In this document: positions 18,664 through 26,676 of the stretch, piece by piece
Numbering within the stretch: the first letter of the stretch is position 1
How the letters are laid out: each line of letters opens with the position of its first letter
From: Devosia ginsengisoli
GTDB taxonomy: Bacteria; Pseudomonadota; Alphaproteobacteria; Rhizobiales; Devosiaceae
Length of the DNA stretch: 64,000 nt
Assembly (NCBI RefSeq): GCF_007859655.1
Contig: NZ_CP042304.1
Location: forward strand, 3,102,501-3,166,500
Direction of reading: 5' to 3'
The notes under the pieces: generated by a model
Told to the model about the DNA's origin: nothing
The model's input: the letters and a program-made list of their open reading frames with translations, nothing else
Databases searched by the model: none
Position numbers and translations under genes: made by a program

Positions 18664-18678
18664 ATCACCAGCGGTGAT
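18664..18678. promoter_or_regulatory. Second palindrome in the divergent promoter
   Basis: ATCACC and GGTGAT form a perfect 6-bp inverted repeat with a 3-nt spacer, flanked by two copies of GGCATATCA about 24 nt apart. It lies between the LysR site at 18595 and the gene starting at 18770. It could be a secondary activator site or the binding site of another regulator. Confidence 0.4.
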
Positions 18679-18769
18679 GGGGCATATCAGCGACAATTCC
18701 TTGACGCCCCGGGCGGCGCTTCTACCTTTCCGGCAACAGCTTTCATAGCGTGCGTTTTGTGGAGTCACG

Positions 18770-20299
18770 ATGTCAATACGGCCAGGCGCTTCTCTCTCGG
18801 TGACCATCCCGGATGGCATTCGCGCGGCTGCGCAGCGCACCCCGACGAAAACTGCCCTGGTCGAAGGCGATCGTGCCCTGACTTATGCCCAGTTGATCGA
18901 ACGTATTGACCGCGTGAGCAACCTGGCGGTTTATCTGGGCCTTGAGCACGGCGATCGCGCCATGGTCCTGCTACCCAACCGGCTGGAATATGTCGAACTG
19001 GTGCTGGGCCTGGCCTCGGCGGGGGTGAGCGCGGTTACGGTCGGCCCGGCCTCCAGCGCCGCCGACATTGCCTTCATCCTCGATGATTGCGGCGCCCGAG
19101 TCCTGTTCGTCGCGCCCGAACTGGTCGGTCGGGTCGAGGAAAGCGGTGGGGGCGGGATCGAGAAAATGATCATTGTCGGCCCCGACTATGAGGCATTGCT
19201 GGCGGAGTCTTCCGCGCAGATGTGCTCGGTACCAACCGATGCCGAAGACATCTTCATGATCACTTATACATCCGGCTCGACCGGCGCCCCCAAGGGGGTG
19301 ATGCTGTCGCACCGCGCCCGGGTCAACAGCTTCCATGCAATGAGCTCGGCCCATGGCTGCTACTCGCCGGACGACCGCTCGCTGGCCACCACGCCGCTGT
19401 TTCATGGCGCCGGCTTCATGATGGCCGTAGCGCCGCTATTCTTCGGTGGTTTCTGCGAAATCCTGCCGCGCTTCGATATCCAGCACCTGATGGGCTCGAT
19501 CGAGCGAGTACGCGCCAATTGCATCTACATGGTACCAAGCCATTTCAGCGCCCTGTTCTCCACCGACAGCGGGCGCCGTTACGACACATCCAGCCTCAAG
19601 GCGCTGATCTCCGGCACTGCGCCACTGGCGCAGGCCATGAAGGAGCGGATCGTCGACTATTTCGGCCCCTCGCGGCTGTTCGAGCGCTATGGCTCGACCG
19701 AAGCCTCGATCGTTTCGACGCTGCGCCCCGAAGATCAGCTGCGCAAACTCAAATGCGTCGGCCAGGCATTTCCCATGACCCAGATTCGGGTATTGGACAG
19801 CGAGGGCAACGACGTTCCGACCGGCACCCCGGGCGAACTGTATAGTTCCTCCCCCCTCATGTTCTCAGGCTATTGGAACCGCCCCGGCCTGGCAGAGCAA
19901 TCGCGCCGCGGCGACTGGATCACAGCTGGTGACATCGCCATGCTAGATGAGGAGGGCTATCTCTACCTCGTCGACCGCAAGAGCGACATGATCATTTCCG
20001 GCGGCGAAAATATCTATCCCCGCGAGGTGGAAGAGACGCTGCTGGCACATCCAGCCGTTGCCGAGTGCGGCGTGGTGGGCCTGCCACACGACTATTGGGG
20101 CGAGGCCGTCACCGCCTATGTTGTGCTGCGCGAAAACGCCAATGCCAGCCCCGACGACCTGCTGCGCCATGCCGCCCTGACCCTGGCCCGCTTCAAGCTG
20201 CCCAAGGCCATTCACATCGTGGGAGATTTGCCGCGAAACAGCATGGGCAAGGTGCTGCGCCGCACCCTGCGGCAAGGCAACTGGCCGGCGGTTCGCTAG
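18770..20299 (+). CDS. AMP-forming acyl-CoA synthetase
   Basis: A 509-residue class I acyl/aryl-CoA synthetase. It has the ATP-binding loop ITYTSGSTGAPKGVMLSHRA, the adenine-binding YGSTEAS motif, TAGDIAMLDEEGYLYLVDRK and the C-terminal catalytic Lys region PRNSMGKVLRRTLR. It would convert a carboxylic acid to the CoA ester in the cytoplasm. It is the first gene of a plus-strand operon divergent from the ABC importer, whose operon carries a second ligase (14136-15766). Its stop is directly followed by the tandem hydrolase ATG. Substrate range is unknown. Confidence 0.92.
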   Translation: MSIRPGASLSVTIPDGIRAAAQRTPTKTALVEGDRALTYAQLIERIDRVSNLAVYLGLEHGDRAMVLLPNRLEYVELVLGLASAGVSAVTVGPASSAADIAFILDDCGARVLFVAPELVGRVEESGGGGIEKMIIVGPDYEALLAESSAQMCSVPTDAEDIFMITYTSGSTGAPKGVMLSHRARVNSFHAMSSAHGCYSPDDRSLATTPLFHGAGFMMAVAPLFFGGFCEILPRFDIQHLMGSIERVRANCIYMVPSHFSALFSTDSGRRYDTSSLKALISGTAPLAQAMKERIVDYFGPSRLFERYGSTEASIVSTLRPEDQLRKLKCVGQAFPMTQIRVLDSEGNDVPTGTPGELYSSSPLMFSGYWNRPGLAEQSRRGDWITAGDIAMLDEEGYLYLVDRKSDMIISGGENIYPREVEETLLAHPAVAECGVVGLPHDYWGEAVTAYVVLRENANASPDDLLRHAALTLARFKLPKAIHIVGDLPRNSMGKVLRRTLRQGNWPAVR

Positions 20300-21958
20300 A
20301 TGCGCCCGATTACCCGGCATTTTGCCCACACCCAGGACGGGCGTCGCATCCACTACCGCCAGGCCGGCAGCGGTCCGCCGCTGGTGCTGCTGCATGCGTC
20401 GCCCGCCTCCTCGCGCGTCCAGATTCCCCTGCTTGGCGCATGGGGCGGCCATTTCAACGTTATCGCCCTCGATACGCCCGGCTTCGGCCTGTCCGACCCG
20501 CTGCCCATGGCCAATGTCGAAATCGGCGCCCTCGCCGATGCCCTCGCCGATACGCTCGACGCGCTCGGTCTCGACCGGGTGATGCTCTATGGCCGCCATA
20601 CCGGCGGCTCGATCGCCGTAGAATTTGCCAAACGCTTCCCGGCACGGGCCGAATTCGTTTTGACCGACGGCTATACGATCGTGCCGAACCTGCCCAGCGC
20701 CGACTATCTGCGTGCCTACCTGCCTCCCATAGAACCCCAATGGGATGGCGGCCATCTTACCTGGCTGTGGCACCGCTTCCGCGAACAATTCGTGTTCTGG
20801 CCCTGGAACGACCCGGTCAACGGCCTGCGGGCCGATACCGATCTGCCCGGCCCGGACGAGTTGCAGCGCGGCGTCGTCGAACTACTCGAGGCCGGCAGCG
20901 CCTATGCCAACGTATATGCCGCAGCGCTGCGCTACCGCTGGCATGCGCCGCTGGCAGGCCTGTCGACACCGGTCTGTTTCGGTGTCCGGCCCGGCGACAG
21001 CCAATACCGCCACGCCGATTACCTGCGTTCGGCGGGCCAGGCGGTCGAGATCATTCCGCGAGAGTCCGAACAAGCCGCGGCGCGCGAGCTGGAAATTCTG
21101 CTCACCCACGGAACGACACTCCCCCCGGCCACGACTGCACCCCAGCCTCCGACCGCCCCGATACGCTATGTCGAGGTGCTGGGGCAGCAGATCCTCCTGC
21201 GCCAGGCCGGCAATGGCGATGGCCTGCCGCTCCTGCTGCTGCCGGCCATCCCAGGGGCCTCGTCGCAGTTGCAGCACCTGATCGACAGTCTTTCACTGGA
21301 TCGCCAGGTGCTGGCGATGGACCTGCCGGGCAATGGCTATTCCGACGGGGCCAGCCCGCTATCGGTGGAGATGTGGGCCAGGACGGTGCTGGCGCTGCTC
21401 GATCAGCTCAACATTCCGCGCATCGCGCTTTATGGTCACAATGGCGGCGCCGCTGTCGCAGCGCACCTGGCCACAACAGCGCCAGACCGGGTCGCCTGCG
21501 TGATGCTTGACGGGCCGCCCTGCCTCACGGCAACCGAGCGCAACAACCAGTTGGCGGCTTTCGATTTCACTTTGGCGCCGCGATGGGAGGGCGGGCATCT
21601 GCTGGAGCTGTGGCACTTGCTGCGCGACCAACGGCTCTGGTGGCCATGGCACAGCAAGACCCACCAGGCGATCAGGGCCAAGCCCCGCGCCATCGATCCG
21701 ATCCTGCTGCATGCGGAGGTCCGCGCACTGGTCAACAACCTGCAACATCTGGTGCCAAGTTGGCGCGCTGTGCTTGACTACGACTTCGTCGGCGCGGTGA
21801 ATTCGGTCGCCCAGCCCATGATGATCGGCTGTGCCCCGGACGATGTTTTCTTTCCCGCCGCCACCACGGCCACGCAACTTTGGCCGGACGCCCTATGGGG
21901 CGATTTTTCCGGGAAAGAAAAGCACGCTTCGATCAATGCATTCCTGCGGGGCTACTGA
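20300..21958 (+). CDS. Fused tandem alpha/beta hydrolase, both nucleophile elbows non-serine
   Basis: A 552-residue protein made of two complete alpha/beta-hydrolase domains (about 1-270 and 286-552) joined by a Pro/Thr/Ala-rich linker (272-286). Both keep the GxxLVLLHAS/LLLLPAIPG oxyanion region and a shared lid segment W-x-GGHL-x2-LWH (148-157 and 429-439). The nucleophile elbow is GRHTG in domain 1 (His100) and GHNGG in domain 2 (Asn381), so neither has the usual Ser, Asp or Cys. Domain 2 keeps a late His (KEKHASI). It starts immediately after the acyl-CoA synthetase stop. The activity is unknown; lyase, decarboxylase or binding roles are all possible. Confidence 0.85.
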   Translation: MRPITRHFAHTQDGRRIHYRQAGSGPPLVLLHASPASSRVQIPLLGAWGGHFNVIALDTPGFGLSDPLPMANVEIGALADALADTLDALGLDRVMLYGRHTGGSIAVEFAKRFPARAEFVLTDGYTIVPNLPSADYLRAYLPPIEPQWDGGHLTWLWHRFREQFVFWPWNDPVNGLRADTDLPGPDELQRGVVELLEAGSAYANVYAAALRYRWHAPLAGLSTPVCFGVRPGDSQYRHADYLRSAGQAVEIIPRESEQAAARELEILLTHGTTLPPATTAPQPPTAPIRYVEVLGQQILLRQAGNGDGLPLLLLPAIPGASSQLQHLIDSLSLDRQVLAMDLPGNGYSDGASPLSVEMWARTVLALLDQLNIPRIALYGHNGGAAVAAHLATTAPDRVACVMLDGPPCLTATERNNQLAAFDFTLAPRWEGGHLLELWHLLRDQRLWWPWHSKTHQAIRAKPRAIDPILLHAEVRALVNNLQHLVPSWRAVLDYDFVGAVNSVAQPMMIGCAPDDVFFPAATTATQLWPDALWGDFSGKEKHASINAFLRGY

Positions 21959-22005
21959 CCCTTTCGAGGCAAGGCTCAAGCCGATCACCCTGCCGCCGCT
22001 GGCAC

Positions 22006-22022
22006 TATCATCTACACTTATA
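22006..22022. promoter_or_regulatory. LysR operator copy before the amidase operon
   Basis: TATCATCTACACTTATA has the same TATCAT-N5-CTTATA arrangement as the site before the LysR gene (14090-14106); the two differ only inside the 5-nt spacer. An outer C/G pair extends the dyad. It is centred about 110 nt upstream of the GTG start of the isochorismatase-family gene, which marks that gene as the start of its own LysR-controlled operon. Confidence 0.65.
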
Positions 22023-22123
22023 GGTAGCGTCAGCCACAATTTCTTGTCTCCCGCGGACGGGGAACACACACTGGGACAGCACGCGAATTCTGCCTGTGTT
22101 TGACCGGTTTCAAGGAGATCACC

Positions 22124-22807
22124 GTGGGCCAGCCCTGGAGTCACATCGTTCCCGAGAGCGATATCGCGGTTTATGATGCTGCTGGATGGGGCCACAGCAC
22201 CGGCATTGGCAGCAGGCCCGCATTGCTGGTCATCGACGTGCAGTTCCGCACCACCGGAACGCGGCCCATGCCCATCCTTGAAGCGCTTGAGGAATACCCC
22301 ACCTCCTGCGGCGACGGTGCCTGGAACGCCGTCGGCCATATCCGCTCGATCATGGACCTGTTCCGGGCTCGCAGCTGGCCTGTGCTCTATCCGCATGTTG
22401 CGCCCAAGACGGCAATCGACGGCGGTCGCTTCGAGGCCAAACTGCCCGGAATCACGACAATTCCGGCCAAGGGCTATGAATTCCCCGACATCGTGGCTCC
22501 GCTGCCCGGCGACATCCTCCTGCCCAAGCGGCACCCCAGCGCCTTTTTCGGCACGGCGCTGGCCAGCTACCTGATCGACCTGGGTGTGGATACGCTCGTC
22601 GTCACCGGCTGCACTACGTCGGGTTGCATCCGCGCCAGCGTGGTGGACGCATTCTCGTATAATTTCCGGGTGCAGGTGCCGCATGACGCCGTGTATGACC
22701 GCGGCGCGGCGACCCATGCGGTGAACCTGTTCGACATGGCCCAGAAATATGCCGACGTGCGCTCCAGCGCCGAGATCATCTCCCTGCTCAATACGGTTCC
22801 GGCCTGA
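22124..22807 (+). CDS. Isochorismatase-family cysteine amidohydrolase
   Basis: A 227-residue cysteine hydrolase of the isochorismatase/N-carbamoylsarcosine amidase fold. The catalytic triad can be read as Asp38 (ALLVIDVQ), Lys135 (ILLPKRHPSAFFGT) and Cys168 (TGCTTSGCIRASVVDA), preceded by the usual non-proline cis-bond region. Members with this triad cleave small amides (maleamate, carbamoylsarcosine, nicotinamide, ureides). The GTG at 22124 is chosen because AAGGAG lies 7 nt upstream; an upstream TTG at 22100 has none. It leads an operon with a deacetylase-fold hydrolase, an amidohydrolase and an FAD oxidase. Confidence 0.9.
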   Translation: MGQPWSHIVPESDIAVYDAAGWGHSTGIGSRPALLVIDVQFRTTGTRPMPILEALEEYPTSCGDGAWNAVGHIRSIMDLFRARSWPVLYPHVAPKTAIDGGRFEAKLPGITTIPAKGYEFPDIVAPLPGDILLPKRHPSAFFGTALASYLIDLGVDTLVVTGCTTSGCIRASVVDAFSYNFRVQVPHDAVYDRGAATHAVNLFDMAQKYADVRSSAEIISLLNTVPA

Positions 22808-22833
22808 CCGGACTTCTCCCTGAGGCTGACAGC

Positions 22834-23736
22834 ATGACCAAGTTCGACCCCAAATTCGATCGCTACCCCTATTCGCCCATTCCCCAGCGCCCGGTCTATG
22901 ACTGGCCCGATGGTAAACGCCTGGCGGTCTATTTCGCGCTGAATATCGAGGCCTTCGAATTCGGCCGCAATCCGGGCAACGACTTCACCTCGATGCCCTC
23001 GGCACCCTTCCATCGCGGCTACGCCTATCGTGACTACGGCAACCGGGTGGGCTTATGGCGTATTCAGCGCCTGTTCGCCGAATTCGACATTCCGTTATCC
23101 ATCATCGTCAATGCCTCGGTCTATGACGCCTGCCCGGAAGTGCTGGAGCCCTTCCGGGCCCGCGGTGACGAGATCATCGGCCACGGGCGCACCAATTCGG
23201 AACGCCAGATCGACATGACGGGCGACGAGGAAGCCGAGATGCTGCGCCAGGTCGTAGCCCGCATCACCGCCGAGGAAGGTAAGGCCCCGCGCGGCTGGCT
23301 TGGCCCCTTCATCTCGCAGAGCGCACAGACGCCCGAACTACTCAAGCGCAATGGCTTCGACTACATGCTGGACTGGTTCTATGACGACCAGCCCACATGG
23401 TTCCGTACCGATGAAGGCCCGATCCTGGCGGTGCCCTACCCCTCGATGGAACTGAATGACCTGCCGGCCTATGTGAACCGCAAGGCCAGCGACGGCGATT
23501 TCACCACCATGCTGATGGACTGCTTCGACGAGCAGCTCGATGAATCGGCGCTCTATCCGCAGGTCTATGCCGCATCGCTGCATACATTCCTGACGGGCCA
23601 GCCGCATCGCATCCGCCAGTTGCGCCGGGTGCTCGCCCATATTGCGGCGCAGCGCGACAGGATCTGGCTCACGACGCCGGGCCAGATCGCCAGCCATGTC
23701 GCCGCCCTGCCCGACGGCATCGTCGCACTTCCCTGA
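22834..23736 (+). CDS. Polysaccharide-deacetylase-fold hydrolase (PuuE/cyclic-imidase-like)
   Basis: A 300-residue NodB-fold protein of the branch that includes allantoinase PuuE and cyclic imide hydrolases rather than sugar deacetylases. It has a YFALNIEAFEFG motif (about residues 33-44) in place of the usual TFDDG. A GHGRTNSERQIDMTGDEE region replaces the HxxxH metal motif, and GWLGPFISQSAQTPELL fits motif 3. It probably hydrolyses a C-N bond in a ring or amide, with the product going to the neighbouring amidase. It lies 26 nt after the isochorismatase gene. A second family member is encoded at 36093-36947. The substrate is not known. Confidence 0.82.
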   Translation: MTKFDPKFDRYPYSPIPQRPVYDWPDGKRLAVYFALNIEAFEFGRNPGNDFTSMPSAPFHRGYAYRDYGNRVGLWRIQRLFAEFDIPLSIIVNASVYDACPEVLEPFRARGDEIIGHGRTNSERQIDMTGDEEAEMLRQVVARITAEEGKAPRGWLGPFISQSAQTPELLKRNGFDYMLDWFYDDQPTWFRTDEGPILAVPYPSMELNDLPAYVNRKASDGDFTTMLMDCFDEQLDESALYPQVYAASLHTFLTGQPHRIRQLRRVLAHIAAQRDRIWLTTPGQIASHVAALPDGIVALP

Positions 23737-23760
23737 CCGCCTGATTGAGGACCGCCCTTC

Positions 23761-24618
23761 ATGACCACCAAAGCTATCGACATCGTCGTCAACGTCTTCA
23801 CGCCTGAGGAATTCGAGGCCGGCCAGATCGCCACCGATGACGGCTTCCGCGCCAAAACCCGGCAGGACCCCGACTATATCCGCGGCATGCCGATGGAAGC
23901 CTATATCGAGAAAATGGACCGGGCCGGGATCGAACGCTCCCTGCTGGTAGCCGTGCGCAGCGGCGACATGCGCATCAAGGGTTCGGTGGAGATCCCCTAC
24001 AAGCGCGTATTCGACCTCTGCCAGCAATATCCCGACCGCTTCTCGGGCCTCGCCGGCATCGACCCCACGAGGGGCATGCAGGGGCTCCGCGACCTCGAAG
24101 TCGCGGTCAAGGAATATGGCTTTGTTGGCGCCCATTTCTATCCGCACTGGTTTTCCATGCGGGTGGATGCAGCCCAGATCTATCCCTATTACGCCAAGTG
24201 CTGCGAACTCGACATTCCGATCATGATGCAAGTGGGCAACTGCCTGATCTACCAGCGTGACCGGCGCCTGCCGACCATTGCCCGCCCGATCCATCTCGAC
24301 CAAGTGGCCATCGACTTCCCCGAGCTGAAGCTCATTGGCATCCATATTGGCTACCCCTGGACCGACGAGATGATCGCCATGGCCTGGAAGCACCCCAATG
24401 TCTACCTCGCAGGCGATGCCTATGCGCCCAAGCACTGGCCGCAGCAGCTGGTGCATTTTGCTAATACCTACGGGCAGGACAAATTCCTGTTCGGTACTGA
24501 CTGGCCGGTCATTGATCCAGAGCGCGCCATGCGCGAAGTGGGCGACCTGAATTTCCGCGAGGAACCCCTGCGCAAGATTCTGCGCGACAACGCCCTCAAC
24601 GTGTTCAAGCTGCCCTGA
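23761..24618 (+). CDS. Amidohydrolase family protein (Amidohydro_2) lacking the N-terminal HxH
   Basis: A 285-residue TIM-barrel protein of the amidohydrolase-2 family (decarboxylases and lactonases such as ACMSD relatives). The N-terminus IDIVVNVFTPEEFEAG lacks the metal-binding HxH seen in classical members. Later parts fit the family: VGAHFYPHWFSM, LIGIHIGYPW and the C-terminal FLFGTDWPVIDPERA with the conserved Asp. It lies 24 nt after the deacetylase-fold gene and 4 nt before the FAD oxidase gene, so it is in the same operon. The altered metal site makes the chemistry uncertain. Confidence 0.85.
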   Translation: MTTKAIDIVVNVFTPEEFEAGQIATDDGFRAKTRQDPDYIRGMPMEAYIEKMDRAGIERSLLVAVRSGDMRIKGSVEIPYKRVFDLCQQYPDRFSGLAGIDPTRGMQGLRDLEVAVKEYGFVGAHFYPHWFSMRVDAAQIYPYYAKCCELDIPIMMQVGNCLIYQRDRRLPTIARPIHLDQVAIDFPELKLIGIHIGYPWTDEMIAMAWKHPNVYLAGDAYAPKHWPQQLVHFANTYGQDKFLFGTDWPVIDPERAMREVGDLNFREEPLRKILRDNALNVFKLP

Positions 24619-24622
24619 TCCC

Positions 24623-26143
24623 ATGCCGCACGCCGCCGCCATCGCCGCCATTGTCGGGCGCGACCACGTCCTGTCCGAGGATACAGCGCGTGCCTACTAT
24701 GCCAGCGACCTGGTGTTGTGGGAGTATGCCTGCCCGCCGGCCCTGGTGGCCCTACCGGGCACAACTGGCGAAGTGGCCGCGATTGCGCGTTACGCCCAGG
24801 AGCAAGGATTGGTCCTGGTGCCGCGCGGGGCCGGTCTGTCCTATACCGGGGGCGTCGTGTCCGGCGATGGTGACGCCATTGTGCTGGATCTGTCACGTCT
24901 AGACGGCGTCACGATCGACGCCATCAACATGACGGTGAAGGTCGGCGCCGGCCTGTCCTGGGCCTCCCTTTCCAAGGCCTTGGCCGGCACGGGATTGCGC
25001 CCGCAGCAACTGGGGCCGATTTCAGGGGAATATTCAACGATTGGCGGGGCCGTGTCGCAAAACGTGCCCGGCCATCTCGAAGGCGTGCTGGGGCTCGAAT
25101 TGGTTCTGGCCGATGGTACGATAGCCACCACCGGCGCCGGCAGCGTCGCCGGGCAGACACCGTTCTATCGGTATTTCGGCCCCGACCTGACGGGGATGTT
25201 TTGTGGCGATGGCGGCGTGCTTGGTATCAAGACTGCGGTCACCCTGAGGTTGGTCCCCGAGCGTCCGGCCCACTTCGCCTCCTTTTCTTTTGCCAGCCCG
25301 CTCGATCTGGTCGACGCCATGGCCCGCATTGGCGCCACCAATCTGGGCGTGCGCATGTTCGGCATGGATCCGCAGAAAAATAGGGACGCCGCCAAGGTCG
25401 ATGCCCGCACCGGCGCCGAAACCGTCTGGAACGTCGTTCGGCAAAGCCGCAATCCCCTGGCCCTGATGCGTGACCTGCTGCAACTGGCCCGGGCGCCACA
25501 AAGTCTTGCCGACAGCGGCTGGACGCTGCACCTGACCATGGAAGCGCCCACCGATGCCGCTGCCCGTTCGATCCTGCTCGCCGCCCGGGCGCTGATTCCG
25601 GCCGCCGGGCGCGAGATCGACAACGTTCTTCCCAAGGCCCTGCATGCCAAGCCCTATTCGGTGCGCGGCTTTGTAGGCCGCGAGGGCGAGCGCTGGGTGC
25701 CAATCCACGGCATGGTGCCATTGAGTGTGGCGCATGCCACCATGGCGGCGTTGGACCAGTATTTCGCGGCGCATGCCAAGCCGCTCGCCGCTAACGACAT
25801 TACCATCGGATACTTTTTTTCCAGCGTAGGCGCCTATGTCAGCATGGAGCCGATGTTCTACTGGCGCGACGCGCTATCACCGCTGCATCATCGCTACCTC
25901 TCCGAGCGCAACCGAGTACGTTTCGCCGATCGGTCGAACAATGTCGCCGCACGGGCCAAGGTGGCAGCGATGCGTGAGGACGTACGTGCCATCTTCCGCG
26001 CTCATGGCGCGCTACATGCTCAATTGGCCCGATTCTACCCCTATCTCGACCTGCTTGAGCCGGGCACGGCAATACTCGCCAGGCGCCTCAAGCAGGCACT
26101 CGATCCAAACAGAATCCTCAATCGGGGCGCATTGGACCTCTAG
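24623..26143 (+). CDS. FAD-linked oxidase (GlcD/PCMH family)
   Basis: A 506-residue flavoprotein of the vanillyl-alcohol-oxidase/GlcD family. The FAD pyrophosphate loop is visible as LVPRGAGLSYTGGVVSGDGD. It is followed by PQQLGPISGEYSTIGGAVSQ, LELVLADGTIATTG, and FCGDGGVLGIKTAVTLRLVP. The C-terminus ends with a typical ALDPNRILNRGAL motif. It likely oxidises a 2-hydroxyacid or a related alcohol produced by the hydrolases encoded upstream, passing electrons to the quinone pool or a partner. It is the last gene of its operon and converges on the NIPSNAP gene 12 nt away. Confidence 0.88.
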   Translation: MPHAAAIAAIVGRDHVLSEDTARAYYASDLVLWEYACPPALVALPGTTGEVAAIARYAQEQGLVLVPRGAGLSYTGGVVSGDGDAIVLDLSRLDGVTIDAINMTVKVGAGLSWASLSKALAGTGLRPQQLGPISGEYSTIGGAVSQNVPGHLEGVLGLELVLADGTIATTGAGSVAGQTPFYRYFGPDLTGMFCGDGGVLGIKTAVTLRLVPERPAHFASFSFASPLDLVDAMARIGATNLGVRMFGMDPQKNRDAAKVDARTGAETVWNVVRQSRNPLALMRDLLQLARAPQSLADSGWTLHLTMEAPTDAAARSILLAARALIPAAGREIDNVLPKALHAKPYSVRGFVGREGERWVPIHGMVPLSVAHATMAALDQYFAAHAKPLAANDITIGYFFSSVGAYVSMEPMFYWRDALSPLHHRYLSERNRVRFADRSNNVAARAKVAAMREDVRAIFRAHGALHAQLARFYPYLDLLEPGTAILARRLKQALDPNRILNRGALDL

Positions 26144-26155
26144 GGCTACAACGCC

Positions 26156-26482
26156 CTAGCGGATAGGAGAAATCGAGGTCGGACGGAGCAGGCGCGTCGT
26201 CTGGATATCGACGAGGTCAACGGTCGCCGAAAGATACGCCTGCCAGCGTGGATCCTTGGCCATGGCGTCACGTCGCGCCAGGCGATCGTCCAACGACGCG
26301 TAGCCCCACAGTGTAACAATGTGGTTCAACTCGCCAATCTCGGAAACGAAGTGTCCAAGTATTTTGCCGAGATGCTCCTCCTGAACCGGCAGGCCGTCAC
26401 GTTCGTAGTGGCTCAGGAATTCGGTGAGCTTGCCGACCTTGATCCTGTAGTCGCGCTCTTCAACAATCATGGTTGTCACCAC
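26156..26482 (-). CDS. NIPSNAP-family protein
   Basis: A 108-residue ferredoxin-like (dimeric alpha-beta barrel) protein of the NIPSNAP family. It has the typical MIVEERDYRIKVGKLTEFL start, a GHFVSEIGELNHIVTLWGYA core and a DDRLARRDAMAKDPRWQAYL helix. Such proteins often accompany catabolic operons, but their catalytic role is poorly defined. GTG 26482 or ATG 26470 could be the start; AAGGGG lies upstream of the GTG. A second member is encoded at 38869-39216 in the other catabolic cluster. Confidence 0.85.
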   Translation of the reverse strand: MVTTMIVEERDYRIKVGKLTEFLSHYERDGLPVQEEHLGKILGHFVSEIGELNHIVTLWGYASLDDRLARRDAMAKDPRWQAYLSATVDLVDIQTTRLLRPTSISPIR

Positions 26483-26636
26483 CGTGCCCCTTACGTCACA
26501 AACCCATGAACCTATTCCGTCAAATCACTCTGGTTGCAAGCATGTTGAGGCAAGCTGACGGGACCGTGGCTACAACTGGACGGCGACTCCACCGATAGCA
26601 GCAGCGTCATGGAACGCGTTCACAAGGTCTGATACG

Positions 26637-26652
26637 GCACATAATTACGTGC
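26637..26652. promoter_or_regulatory. Palindrome upstream of the NIPSNAP gene
   Basis: GCACATAATTACGTGC is a near-perfect 16-bp palindrome with a TAATTA core and a single mismatched pair. It lies 155 nt upstream of the NIPSNAP start and just past the stop of the next LysR gene. It could be an operator for the NIPSNAP promoter; no second copy was noticed. Confidence 0.35.
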
Positions 26653-26676
26653 ACTGCCACCACGCAGGCGACAGCG

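Noticed and set aside
18607..18840. Minus-strand frame of 77 codons in the transporter/ligase promoter
   Set aside because: It overlaps the regulatory region and the start of the acyl-CoA synthetase gene and has no start signal or recognisable fold.
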